Of a stretch of DNA of 43,390 nucleotides, positions 8,459 through 17,299 are shown piece after piece. A model generated the notes under the pieces. That model saw nothing but the letters and a program-made list of their open reading frames with translations. It did no database searches and was not told the DNA's origin. The stretch comes from JBOGEB01 sp050743125 (GTDB taxonomy: Bacteria; Actinomycetota; Nitriliruptoria; Euzebyales; Egibacteraceae). The stretch is from the NCBI GenBank assembly GCA_050743125.1, contig JBOGEB010000013.1:1-43390 (forward strand). The letters are read 5' to 3'. The first letter of the stretch is position 1, and each line of letters begins with the position of its first letter. Both the position numbers and the translations under genes were made by a program.

Positions 8459-9517
8459 TCAGATACGGGGGTCCACGGGGAACTGCCTCGCCTTGGGTGA
8501 CGCGTCGTCATAGAAGTCGCCGCTGCCGCCAGTGGCTTGGATTGAGCATATGCCTGCCTGATGAGCGGTCACCGTAGCCGTCACAGTCTTTTTATCGACA
8601 CGAATTTCCCCGAGCGAGCACACCGCTGGGTCGGCGCTCTCGAGAGACACGTTCAGGGGCTGACCCTTGATCACCTTGACCGTGACGTCGAACTGATTTT
8701 GTGTGCCGGGATTCGGCTTGGGGAACGAGAGCTCTGCTCGCCCACGGACGATTTTGACCAAGGCTTCCTGATCGGAGGCCGGGAGGTACTGGCCGTCCCC
8801 CGGTTGCGAGGCGACGATCACGCAGCTGTTCGGCGCAAACGAGCCATTGGAAGTGACGATATCGCCTTTGAGCACGCAACCGTCGTTGGGCACGCCGGCC
8901 TTGAACGCGTACTGCACCGCCAATCCCGAGGAGGCGGTTGCCCGCAATGGCACGGCGACATCCGGCGCCCACTCGGCGACCTTAGGCTGTGGAAAAGTGA
9001 TGGTTTGGGACGCCTTCGGGGGCGGACCTGCTGGAGCCGTCGGCGAGGAACCGGGGTGGGCGGAGGCCCTACCGGCCGAGCGGGGGGCGGGAGCCGGGCG
9101 ACCACCACCGGTCGACACGGGGGCGGGGACGGGGACGGGGACGAGAGCCGGGCCGCTGCCTCCGCCAGTCGATACGGGGGCAGAGGCGGGAGTGGGGACG
9201 CCACCTCCCCCGCCGTCGAGGTCCTGGCCGCTGCCCCCGCCGGTGGAGTCGTCCGTCGGCTCCTGCGTCGAGGGCATGCTCGGAACAGCCAGACCTTGGC
9301 CGCTCGCGGTCTCCACCGGCAGGTCGACGGGTGCTATGGGGTCCAAGATGATCAGACTGCCCGTTCCGCGGCTGGGGGTTCGGCCGATGAGGAAGGCCAT
9401 CGCCAGCACCACGAGCGCGAGGGTGGTCCCCGCGTACACGAGCCGCACGCGCCGACGATCACGAGTGCCGAGGCCCGCGCGCATGCTTCCCCGCAGCGAT
9501 TCGATCCAACGTCGCAT
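8459..9517 (-). CDS. Membrane-anchored protein with Pro/Gly-rich stalk and Ig-like domains
   Basis: A 352-residue protein from ATG 9517, chosen because GGGAGAGG lies about 12 bases upstream; the frame stays open further upstream but without a better start. Residues about 1-25 are basic, about 26-48 (LVYAGTTLALVVLAMAFLIG) form one membrane helix, about 60-160 are a low-complexity Gly/Pro/Ala/Ser stalk, and the C-terminal ~190 residues hold two Ig-like repeats starting QTITFPQP and AELSFPKP, each with paired cysteines (GCVLKG, NSCVIVASQPGDG; AVCSLG, GICSIQATGG). The topology suggests an exported domain held away from the membrane. No enzymatic motif is visible. Confidence 0.68.
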   Translation of the reverse strand: MRRWIESLRGSMRAGLGTRDRRRVRLVYAGTTLALVVLAMAFLIGRTPSRGTGSLIILDPIAPVDLPVETASGQGLAVPSMPSTQEPTDDSTGGGSGQDLDGGGGGVPTPASAPVSTGGGSGPALVPVPVPAPVSTGGGRPAPAPRSAGRASAHPGSSPTAPAGPPPKASQTITFPQPKVAEWAPDVAVPLRATASSGLAVQYAFKAGVPNDGCVLKGDIVTSNGSFAPNSCVIVASQPGDGQYLPASDQEALVKIVRGRAELSFPKPNPGTQNQFDVTVKVIKGQPLNVSLESADPAVCSLGEIRVDKKTVTATVTAHQAGICSIQATGGSGDFYDDASPKARQFPVDPRI

Positions 9518-9751
9518 CGCAGACTGAACCTCTCCCATCTTCGAACCCATCTTCGAACATCTCGATGACGCCGTATTGTGCAGGATCGCCCGCCATATCG
9601 GGCTCATCCCGCAGCGTACGGGTGAGCCCCCACGCGCTTTGCGGCCAGGCAATCCACACAAACCTGACCACAGGCTGTCCTTGGTGGTCCCGCCGGAACC
9701 GCCTAGCCTGCACCCTGTCGGCTTTGGCAAGGGCTCTGGCAAGGAGCGCTC

Positions 9752-11904
9752 GTGGACGCGGAGGAGACCTGGGACGTGCTGGCGCGAACGGCACGACGGG
9801 CGCTCGTCGAGTGTGGCCCGTTGACGCTGGACGAGTTGGCGACGGCGCTGGCAGCCGAGGGTTTCGATCTGGGCGCCGACCCGGTCGAGCTGCTCGACGA
9901 CGCGCTGCTCGAGGAGGAGTGGAGGTTCGACCTGCCCGACGGGCACATGGTCGACCGCGAGCGGCTGCGCGGCGGGTTCGTCGCGGTCGAGCCCGACCTC
10001 TCGCCGCTGCTGGCCGCGGAGGCCGAAACCCTGGCGCTGGCCGACGGAGGAGCCGCCTGGTTCTCCTTTCCGGGACATCATGACCCGATCGTGGACGACG
10101 ACCACCCGCTCGCCGACGAGTGCGTGCTGATCGGCTCGCCTGGCTGGCTGGGCGACACGGTCGACGGGGACCTGCTCGCCTTCCGACTCGACGGCGGCTG
10201 CCTGCGCGTCGTCCCGGTCGACGGCGAGCTGGGCGACCCGACCGAGGCCGCGGAAGGGCTCGAGCGCGCGTTCGACCAGGTGAGCGAAGATGGCGAGCCG
10301 ATCGACGGCTGCGACCTGATCCTGGCCGCGTTGGCGACGCCCCCGAGCTGCTCTCGAGCCCGCTCCCCCCGTTGTCGCAACTCTACGCCGGTGCCGGCCT
10401 GGAGACCTTTGGGCCGTGGGTCGGGCTGATCGGCGAGGACTGGAGCCGGCTCGACGAGGAGATAGAGGATGCGGTCGCGGCACTGTGGCGGCAGGTGTGG
10501 GGGCTTGGTGAGAGCGAGGGCAAGGCGTTGGGGATCCTGGTCGTCGCGTGCGAGCTGGCCTCCTCCATAGGGGCGGAGGAGCTGGCGGCCCACCTGAAGA
10601 CCGTGGAGATCCTCGGCCATATGCTGTCGCTGGAGGGCGTGGCCGAGGCGTTCGTCGGCTCCATGCTCGGCCGGGGCCCGGAGCAGGAGCCGGCGGTGGC
10701 GGCCTTTACGCAGGCCCTGGTGGCAGCGGGCGGCGGGAGCGCCGGCGCCCACTACGTGCTCAGCCTCTGCGCCGAGCACCGCGGTGACGTCGCGGCCGGT
10801 GAGGCGCACCTGGCGGCGGCGCTGGCCGTCGACCCCGACTTCGAGCCCGCGCTCCTGGACGCGGCCTGGTACGCCGAGGACCGCGGCGACGCGGCTCGCG
10901 CGCTCGGGTACCTGCGAGCGATCGGCATCGATGCGGACGACGAGCACACCCTCCTGCTCCAGCGGTTCGCCGCTCGCGGGCCCGCCGCGGCTCGCCGCAA
11001 CGAGGCCTGCCCGTGCGGGTCGGGCCGCAAGTACAAGGTGTGCTGCTCGCGGCGCAACGGGCACCCGCTGACCGAGCGTGCCGGCTGGCTGCAGCGCAAG
11101 GCGGGCGCGTTCCTGCGCCGGCCTGCTCAGCGGTTCGTGCTACGCGATATTGCTCTCGCCCACGCGGCTCGGGGCCTGACGACTGGGTCAGCCTGGCGCT
11201 GCACGATCCGCTCACGCAGGACCTGGCGCTGTTCGACACCGACGTGTTCGCCTCGTTCCTGGACGTCCGCGGCGGGCTCCTGCCCGCCGACGAGCTTGAG
11301 CTCGGCCGGTCGTGGGTCGGCCTGGCCCGCAGCCTCTACGAGGTGACGGACGTGTCGCCCGGGGAGGGTGTACGCCTTTGTGACCTGCGCACCGGCGAGC
11401 CACTGGATGTGACCGAGCGGCTCGGCAGCCAGGATCTCGTCCCCGGCACGCTGCTGTACGCGCGGGTTGCGCCCGACGGGCGCAGCCACCAGCTGCTCGG
11501 CGGCACCATCACGATCAAGGTCACGCTGCGCGACCGGCTGATGGCCTTTCTTGACACCAAGCCCGGTCCTGAGGAGGTCGCCGCCTGGTTCGCGGCCACC
11601 AAGGCACCGCCCACCCTGGCCGCCCAGGAGGGGGAAGCGACCGTGCTCTGCGAGGCGCGTTATCTGGTGGCCGACCACGAGGAGGCACAGGCAGCGCTCG
11701 CGGAGGTGCTCGAGGTCGTCGATGACCGCTTCGTGGAGCACGTCGAGGTCGACGGCCAGACCCTCGTGCGGGGACAGGTGCGCTGGGACGACCTCAGCCG
11801 AGCGCTTCGCCCGCCTCTGCGAGATCGTGACCGATGCGGTGCCGGGAGCAACGCCCCTCGCGGAGCGCTACACGCCGGCGGCACGGCTGCTGGCGCCACC
11901 GTAG
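9752..11904 (+). pseudogene. SEC-C / TPR-like protein interrupted by three frameshifts
   Basis: One protein of ~710 residues is encoded in pieces. It starts at GTG 9752 (AAGGAG upstream), shifts frame near 10341 in a run of five C, again near 11172, and near 11800, ending at 11904. The middle piece has helical repeats (AHYVLSLCAEHRGDVAAGEA) and then RRNEACPCGSGRKYKVCC, a clear zinc-binding SEC-C motif (CPCGSG...CC). The first two shifts are each repaired by adding one C, so sequencing or assembly error is quite possible. If real, the gene is dead. Related SEC-C proteins are poorly characterised; the motif binds zinc and often mediates protein or ribosome contacts. Confidence 0.75.
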
Positions 11905-12016
11905 CCTGGAAAATGGAGCCGAATGGGCACCAGCGGTTGCTCCCAGCGGCTTTGGGGTATTCGATAATCGCGATCTTTCATCGTGCCCGGGGCAGCAGAA
12001 ACCGGAAGGCATACGC

Positions 12017-12250
12017 ATGTGGGTCCTCCTTTCAACCAGGCTGCGCCGCTGGCTGCTGGTCGCGGTCGGTATCCCTGCGCTTGCGTGGCTGTTGGAGCGT
12101 GTCAGCGATCGGCTGGAGGCCCGCCAGGGACGCCAGACTGGAATCAGTCGCAATCTGCGGCGAGCGGGCGGGTGGCTGCATCGCAACGAGCGCCGCGGAC
12201 GGTCTGCTCGCCGCCCTAACCCCAACGAGCCGGCCGGCTCAGCGAACTGA
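12017..12250 (+). CDS. Small single-pass membrane protein
   Basis: A 77-residue protein starting ATG 12017, preceded by GGAAGG at eight bases. Residues about 10-27 (RWLLVAVGIPALAWLLERV) form a membrane helix and the rest is strongly basic (RRAGGWLHRNERRGRSARR). Small proteins of this shape are common in actinobacteria, but I do not recognise a named family. Confidence 0.5.
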   Translation: MWVLLSTRLRRWLLVAVGIPALAWLLERVSDRLEARQGRQTGISRNLRRAGGWLHRNERRGRSARRPNPNEPAGSAN

Positions 12251-12434
12251 GCAACCGCCGATCACAAGGTGACCGCAGGCAGGTTTCAGTGTCGGGACCC
12301 GGATTGATCGTCCAAGCCAACGGTTCGGAACTCGGAAGCGGTGGGCGGCTCTCTAGGAGTTCGACGCCTGAGAAGGGTGACATGCTCCCAGCTCGTTAGC
12401 TACCGGTTGGCGCGAGCACACAGAGGTCTCTAGG

Positions 12435-12944
12435 TTGAGGCTCGTGAGCGATCGTGACCTCGTGGTGAAACCAGCCGACCGCGCGCTACAGATGGCCGAG
12501 AATCTGGTGTATGCCGGCGCTGGGGTGCTGCTCCTTGGTGGCGCTGTCATCGTCCTCGGCATCGCCGCCTATCACCTGATCGTAGACACCGCTACGGGGA
12601 GCGGGCAGGCGGTCGAGGGCGCGCTTGAGGGGCTCCTGCTCGTGTTCATCCTGCTCGAGCTCCTGGCCGGGGTGCGGGCCACGATGACGACACATGAGCT
12701 GGTCGCCGAGCCTTTCCTCATCGTCGGCATCATCGCCTCGATCAAAGAGATCGTGGTTGTGACGCTGCAAACAAAGAAGAGCCGGGGCGTGAACGACGCC
12801 GCTTTCACCGACGGCATGACCGAGATCGCGGTCCTGGCAGGGGTCATCCTCCTCTTGGCGCTCGCCACCTTTCTTGTGCGGAGGAAGGAGCGCGAACCGC
12901 AAGAACAGAGCCGCCGCTCAGACGAGAAGGGGAGCGACCGCTAG
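12435..12944 (+). CDS. PsiE-family membrane protein
   Basis: A 169-residue protein with four predicted helices: about 27-50 (VYAGAGVLLLGGAVIVLGIA), 65-85 (EGLLLVFILLELLAGV), 95-115 (PFLIVGIIASIKEIVVV) and 135-155 (IAVLAGVILLLALATFLV). The segment ELLAGVRATMTTHELVAEPF and the following IASIKEIVV match the PsiE (phosphate-starvation-inducible) family core. Biochemical role is unknown. The start is TTG 12435 (GAGG upstream) or GTG 12444. The tail is charged and cytoplasmic. No pho box was identified. Confidence 0.8.
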   Translation: MRLVSDRDLVVKPADRALQMAENLVYAGAGVLLLGGAVIVLGIAAYHLIVDTATGSGQAVEGALEGLLLVFILLELLAGVRATMTTHELVAEPFLIVGIIASIKEIVVVTLQTKKSRGVNDAAFTDGMTEIAVLAGVILLLALATFLVRRKEREPQEQSRRSDEKGSDR

Positions 12945-12945
12945 C

Positions 12946-13107
12946 TCAGCGGATCGCGACCAGCGCCTCGTAGAGGGAGATGAAGACGAAGAGGGCGAGC
13001 CCGAGCCCGATCAGGTTGATCTTGCCCGCAAAGCGGGAACCGAAAGCGGCCACGATGAAGCAGATGAACGCGGCGAGCAGGAGCAGGAATACAAAGATCG
13101 GCGACAT
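12946..13107 (-). CDS. Small two-helix membrane protein
   Basis: A 53-residue protein, MSPIFVFLLLLAAFICF at the N-terminus and LIGLGLALFVFISLYEAL at the C-terminus, giving two membrane helices separated by a short basic loop (GSRFAGKIN). GAGGAGG sits at good distance before the ATG at 13107. It converges with the PsiE gene, whose stop lies 1 bp away. No named family is recognised. Confidence 0.62.
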   Translation of the reverse strand: MSPIFVFLLLLAAFICFIVAAFGSRFAGKINLIGLGLALFVFISLYEALVAIR

Positions 13108-13393
13108 GCGAACTGCCTCCTCATTGTCCGAATGGATGCACCCATACCCATAAGAATAGGCCGCTCGGACGACGGTTTCCGCGTCGGCCCGCTGAGCGCA
13201 GGGCCAGAGGGGACATGCCTCCTCGGACAGCCGGTGCCACCTGTGCGCGGAGTGACGAGAGCGACACGACACGGAACGGGCGGGCACGCCAGCTCGCGGT
13301 CGACGCCCTTGCGGCTATCCCGCTCCTTGTAGCATCCGGTGCCGTCACGCACGCTGCCGGCCCAGGCGATGGCGTGTGACCTAGGGAGGGGCG

Positions 13394-14776
13394 ATGGCCG
13401 AGATCGAGCGGGTCGTGGAGGCAGTCGAGACGAGCCGGCTCGAGCTGGTTCGGTTCCTGTGGGTCGACCACGGCGGTGTCATCCGTGGCAAGGCGACGTC
13501 ACGCGCGCGGCTGGCTGAGCGCATGCGGGCCGGCATCGGGCTGGCGGTGGCGATGCAAGCGATGAGCGCGCTCGACGAGCTGACCCCGGTGCCCGCTCTG
13601 GGACCGGTCGGGGAGGTCCGGCTCGTACCCGACCCGGCCTCGTTCGTCGCCTTGCCGTACGCCCCGGGAGCCGGGGCGATGATCGCCGACCTGGTCTGCC
13701 TGGACGGCCAGGCGTGGGCTGCGTGCCCACGGACGTTCCTGAAACAGGCCATCGCCGACCTCGCCACCGAGGGCTTCGCGCTCGTCGCCGCGTTCGAGCC
13801 GGAGTTCACGCTGGGCCGGCGCGTGCCGGTGGACGGCGAGCCTGACCGGTTGGAGCCGATCGACGACAGCCTGTGCTTCTCGACCACCGGCTTCGGCGCC
13901 GCCCACGACTACACGATCGAGCTGACCCGAGCGCTTGAAGCGCAAGGCCTGGACGTCGAGCAGTACTACCCCGAGCTCGGCCATGGACAGCAGGAGCTGT
14001 CGATCCGCCACGCTCCCGCCTTGCGGGCGGCGGATCGCCAGGTCATCTACCGCGAGACCGTGCGCGGCGTCGCGTGGCGTCAGGGGCTGTGGGCGAGCCT
14101 GGCGCCCAAGCCCATCCCGGACCAGGCCGGCAACGGCGCTCACCTCCACGCGTCGCTGTGGGAGCTGGGCGCGGACGGGCAGCCCGGCGCGCGCAACGTC
14201 TTCTTCGACCCAGGAGGTCGCTACGGCCTGTCCGAGGTCGCTTACCACTTCATTGCCGGGGTGCTCGATCACCTGCCGGGGCTCGTCGCGCTGACCTGTG
14301 CCAGCGTGAACAGCTACCGGCGCCTGCAGCCGCAGTCGTGGAGCAGCGCGTTCGCGTGCTACGGGATGGACAACCGCGAGGCGGCGGTGCGCATCGCCTC
14401 GCCGCTGCGGGGGGACGAGGAGGCATCGACGAACCTGGAGCTCAAGTGCGCCGACTCGACCGGCAACCCCTACTTGGCGCTCGGCGGATTGATCTACGCC
14501 GGGCTCGACGGGATCCGCCGCCAGCTCGACCCCGGCGAGCCCACCGACGTCGACCCCGCGACGCTGCCGGAGGACGAGCGGAGCAGGCGCGGCATCCACC
14601 GGTTTCCCGGCTCGCTGAGGACCGCGCTGGACGCGCTGGTCGGCGACGAGCTGCTCATGAGTGCGCTCGGGCCCCTGCGGAGCGCCGCCTACCTGGCCGT
14701 CAAACGCTCCGAGGTGACCGCCTTCGCCGGCCACGACGCCGCCTTCGAGTGCTTCCACCACTTCACGAAGTTCTAA
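13394..14776 (+). CDS. Glutamine synthetase-like gamma-glutamyl ligase (FluG C-domain type)
   Basis: A 460-residue GS-fold protein. It has the metal-binding AFEPEFTL (about 134-141) and ELGHGQQELSI (about 194-204), the nucleotide/glutamate loop NGAHLHASLW, NSYRRLQPQSW, and ELKCADSTGNPYLALGG near 360. These show an intact ATP-dependent gamma-glutamyl ligase fold. The amine acceptor is unknown; relatives use polyamines, isopropylamine or ammonia. The ATG at 13394 is preceded by GGGAGGGG. An amidohydrolase starts two bases after the stop; the same two domains are fused in fungal FluG and in some bacterial proteins. Operation as ligase plus hydrolase in one pathway is therefore inferred. It is unlikely to be the housekeeping GlnA. 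Confidence 0.88.
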   Translation: MAEIERVVEAVETSRLELVRFLWVDHGGVIRGKATSRARLAERMRAGIGLAVAMQAMSALDELTPVPALGPVGEVRLVPDPASFVALPYAPGAGAMIADLVCLDGQAWAACPRTFLKQAIADLATEGFALVAAFEPEFTLGRRVPVDGEPDRLEPIDDSLCFSTTGFGAAHDYTIELTRALEAQGLDVEQYYPELGHGQQELSIRHAPALRAADRQVIYRETVRGVAWRQGLWASLAPKPIPDQAGNGAHLHASLWELGADGQPGARNVFFDPGGRYGLSEVAYHFIAGVLDHLPGLVALTCASVNSYRRLQPQSWSSAFACYGMDNREAAVRIASPLRGDEEASTNLELKCADSTGNPYLALGGLIYAGLDGIRRQLDPGEPTDVDPATLPEDERSRRGIHRFPGSLRTALDALVGDELLMSALGPLRSAAYLAVKRSEVTAFAGHDAAFECFHHFTKF

Positions 14777-14778
14777 CC

Positions 14779-15909
14779 GTGCCGGTGGCGGCGGACCTCG
14801 AGGCGCTGGAGTTCGTCGACCACCACTGTCACCGCCTGCAAGGGAGCTGGACCAGCGCGAGCGGGGATCCGCCCGGCTGGCGGCGCTGCTTCACCGAGGC
14901 CACCGACGACGTGACGCTCACCCGCCACGTGCCCGCGCTGCTGGGATACCGGCGCTTCCTCCGCGCCATGGCGGAGCGGCTGGGGCTTGAGCCGGTTGGT
15001 GGGCACCTGGAGCGCCGGGTGCTCGCCCGCCGCGACGAGCTGGCGGCCGCCGACCCCGCTGGCTACCTGCGCGAGCTGCTCGACGACGCCGGGGTGACGG
15101 CGCTGCTCGTCGACACCGGCTTCGGCGGCCCGGACACGCTGGGCGTCGAGGATTTCGCGGGGATCGCCGGCCGGCCCGTCCGCGAGGTCGTGCGGGTCGA
15201 GTCGGTCGCCGAGAAGCTGCTGGCCGCTGCCGGGCCGGCCACCCGGGGACTGGACCGTTTCGCGGACGCGCTCGAGCGCCGGCTTGTCCAGGCGCTGAAC
15301 GGTGGGGCGGTCGCGTTGAAGTCGGTCGCCGCCTACCGCGCCGGCCTCGCGCTGCCCCGGCCGCGGGCAGCCGACGCGCGGCAGGCGTTCGACGACCTGG
15401 ACCACGCCCGTCAGGCCCGCCGCCTCGCCGACCCGACGCTCGTCGCGTTCCTGCTGTGGCGGGCGGCCGAACTCGCCGCCGAGCGCGGTGTGCCGCTGCA
15501 GATCCACACCGGGTTCGGCGACACCGACCTCGACCTGACGCTCGCCGACCCCGCCCTGCTCCGACCGCTGCTGCGCGACCCCCGCACGCAAGGCTGCCCG
15601 GTGGTGCTCTTGCACTGCTACCCGTTCGTACCCCAGGCCGCCTACTTGGCCAGCGTCTACCCGCAGGTGTGGATGGACTTGTCCCTGGCGATCCCACTCG
15701 CCGAGCCCCTCGCGGCCGGGCTGGTTGGTGAGGCGCTCGGCCTGTGCCCGGTCACGAAGCTGCTCGCCGGGACCGACGGCCACTCCTACCCCGAGATGCA
15801 CTGGTGGGGCGCGCGCACCTGGCGCCGCGCGCTCGCCCAGATCCCGGACGCGGCCGAGGCCGCCGACCGGATCCTGGCCGCCAACGCGTGGGAGCTTTAC
15901 CGGCTCTGA
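14779..15909 (+). CDS. Amidohydrolase (FluG N-domain type)
   Basis: A 376-residue TIM-barrel hydrolase of the amidohydrolase-2 family. It starts at GTG 14779, 2 bp after the glutamine-synthetase-like gene. Metal ligands are visible as HHCH (about 14-17), LQIHTGFGDTDLDL near 240, VLLHCYPF near 277 and GTDGHSYPE near 331. The gene is translationally coupled to its neighbour and ends at a hairpin. By analogy with FluG it may act on a gamma-glutamyl or amide product of the adjacent ligase; the substrate cannot be read from the sequence. Confidence 0.85.
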   Translation: MPVAADLEALEFVDHHCHRLQGSWTSASGDPPGWRRCFTEATDDVTLTRHVPALLGYRRFLRAMAERLGLEPVGGHLERRVLARRDELAAADPAGYLRELLDDAGVTALLVDTGFGGPDTLGVEDFAGIAGRPVREVVRVESVAEKLLAAAGPATRGLDRFADALERRLVQALNGGAVALKSVAAYRAGLALPRPRAADARQAFDDLDHARQARRLADPTLVAFLLWRAAELAAERGVPLQIHTGFGDTDLDLTLADPALLRPLLRDPRTQGCPVVLLHCYPFVPQAAYLASVYPQVWMDLSLAIPLAEPLAAGLVGEALGLCPVTKLLAGTDGHSYPEMHWWGARTWRRALAQIPDAAEAADRILAANAWELYRL

Positions 15910-15913
15910 CGGG

Positions 15914-15941
15914 GGATCCCGAACGCGGTGCTGCGGGATCC
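15914..15941 (+). terminator. Hairpin after the ligase-amidohydrolase operon
   Basis: GGATCCCG (15914-15921) pairs perfectly with CGGGATCC (15934-15941) around a 12-base loop, five bases after the stop codon. There is no T-tract, so Rho-independent action is uncertain. Confidence 0.5.
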
Positions 15942-16019
15942 ACTTGAACCGCACGCTCCCGTGGTCCGTCCACGCACTTTCGGTGTGAACAACGCGCGTA
16001 GGCCGCGCAGTCGGTCTTC

Positions 16020-17063
16020 TCAGATACGGCGACCGCTCTGGTGACGGCCGCCGTACCGCGGGCCTCGGAGGCGGATGCCGTTCGCCCGGCGCGCGCGCAT
16101 AAAAACGGCCCCGCCGATACCCGCCAGGGTGAGTATGAGGCCGGGCAGCCAAGGGTTGAACAGGCCCGGCGAGCCGGTGGGCTCCGTTGCGACGATCGGT
16201 GACCGCGCCTCCGGCAGGGGCTCGATCAGGTCCACGGTGGCTGGACCTGATCCGACGGCACCGCTGGCGTGCCCACCCCCTGGCGGGTCCGGCGGTGCAG
16301 ACGGGACTGGCGCCCCCGGAGCCTGAGTAGTGGGTCGGGGCGCCGACGGACCTATGGATCTCGGCTTCGCCGCGGGCGCCGCAGGAGCGATCAACGGAGG
16401 CGGCGGTTCTTGTGGCGGCATGGGGATGGGCTTTTCGGTGACGACGTCGGAGTGGTTCGGGCGCGGGCGCGGCCTGGGGTGCGCGTTCCGTTCCGGACGC
16501 GGGTGCAGTCTCGGGCGCGAGTCCGGTTCTGGTCGCGGATGCGGTTTCGGGGCGCGTTCCGATCTCGGGTGCGGGCGCGGGTGCGAATCCGGTTCCGGTT
16601 GCGGGTTCGGGCGCGAGTCCCGTTCCGGGCGCAAGCCCGGGTCCGGGTCCGGGCGCAAGTTCCGCTCCGGGCGCGATTCCGGTCTCGGATCTGGGCTCGG
16701 GCTCGGGTCCGGAACCAAGCGCGGGCCCGGGTTTGCGTCTGGAACCGGGTGCGGACGCGATCTCGGGCGCGAGTCCTGTTCCTGCTCCGGGCGCGGACTT
16801 GAGTCCGGGCTCGGGTCTGGGCTCGGGTCTGGGCTCGGGTCTGGACTTGAGTCCGGTTCCAGGCTCGGGTCCGAGCGCGAATTCGGCCTCGGGTCCAGCC
16901 AGCAGTACCAGTGGATCGGGTTCGGGCACGACACCTGGTGCTGGATCCCCAGCTCGCCCGCTGTCACGGCAGTCGGCAGGCCGACCGAGCCGAGCGCCGC
17001 CAAGCCCAAGCCGATCCCGACCGCCGCCTTGGAGGGACCGCCCTTGCAACGGAACACCATCAT
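16020..17063 (-). CDS. Secreted/anchored protein with Pro-Asp-Ser-Arg low-complexity stalk
   Basis: A 347-residue protein from ATG 17063 (AGGAAGG five bases upstream). Residues about 8-35 form a signal-like helix (AAVGIGLGLAALGSVGLPTAV). About 60-230 are a degenerate repeat built on DPSPDPSPE/RPRPHP with alternating Pro and charged residues. The C-terminus has a membrane helix (LPGLILTLAGIGGAVFM) followed by a basic tail, as in wall- or membrane-anchored surface proteins, though no clear LPxTG is present. The DNA of the stalk is a run of imperfect short repeats. No function is recognised. Confidence 0.62.
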   Translation of the reverse strand: MMVFRCKGGPSKAAVGIGLGLAALGSVGLPTAVTAGELGIQHQVSCPNPIHWYCWLDPRPNSRSDPSLEPDSSPDPSPDPSPDPSPDSSPRPEQEQDSRPRSRPHPVPDANPGPRLVPDPSPSPDPRPESRPERNLRPDPDPGLRPERDSRPNPQPEPDSHPRPHPRSERAPKPHPRPEPDSRPRLHPRPERNAHPRPRPRPNHSDVVTEKPIPMPPQEPPPPLIAPAAPAAKPRSIGPSAPRPTTQAPGAPVPSAPPDPPGGGHASGAVGSGPATVDLIEPLPEARSPIVATEPTGSPGLFNPWLPGLILTLAGIGGAVFMRARRANGIRLRGPRYGGRHQSGRRI

Positions 17064-17122
17064 CCTGACCTTCCTGCCATCCGCCAGTGACTGCTGGTCC
17101 GTTTCTCGACCGCCCGATCGCA

Positions 17123-17148
17123 ATCGGGGGCGTCCCCCCGCCCTCACG
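17123..17148. repeat. GC-rich hairpin element, copy 1
   Basis: ATCGGGGGCGTCCCCCCG (17123-17140) followed by CCCTCACG. The same 18-mer and downstream octamer, with four bases inserted, recur at 43359-43388. It lies about 60 bp upstream of the Pro-rich surface-protein start. Confidence 0.6.
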
Positions 17149-17299
17149 TTACGACGTTTCCCACAAAATTTCCCGTTGGGCAGGGTACGGCTGACCCCGC
17201 CGACCCGGTCCACGTCGAGGGGTGCCAAGCGTCTGCCGGCCCAGCGGTCCGCATCGGCCGAGGCAGGGAAGAACTCAACTCGGTAGGCAGCCGGCAGCG

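Noticed and set aside
13090..13394. tRNA or small structured RNA in the short gene-free gaps
   Set aside because: I looked for cloverleaf features here and at 17064-17300 and 37484-37734 and found none.
14773..17049. Very long minus-strand open frame opposite the amidohydrolase and across the surface-protein gene
   Set aside because: It is the antisense of a well-supported gene in high-GC sequence, has only low-complexity Gly/Pro/Arg composition and no recognisable domain.
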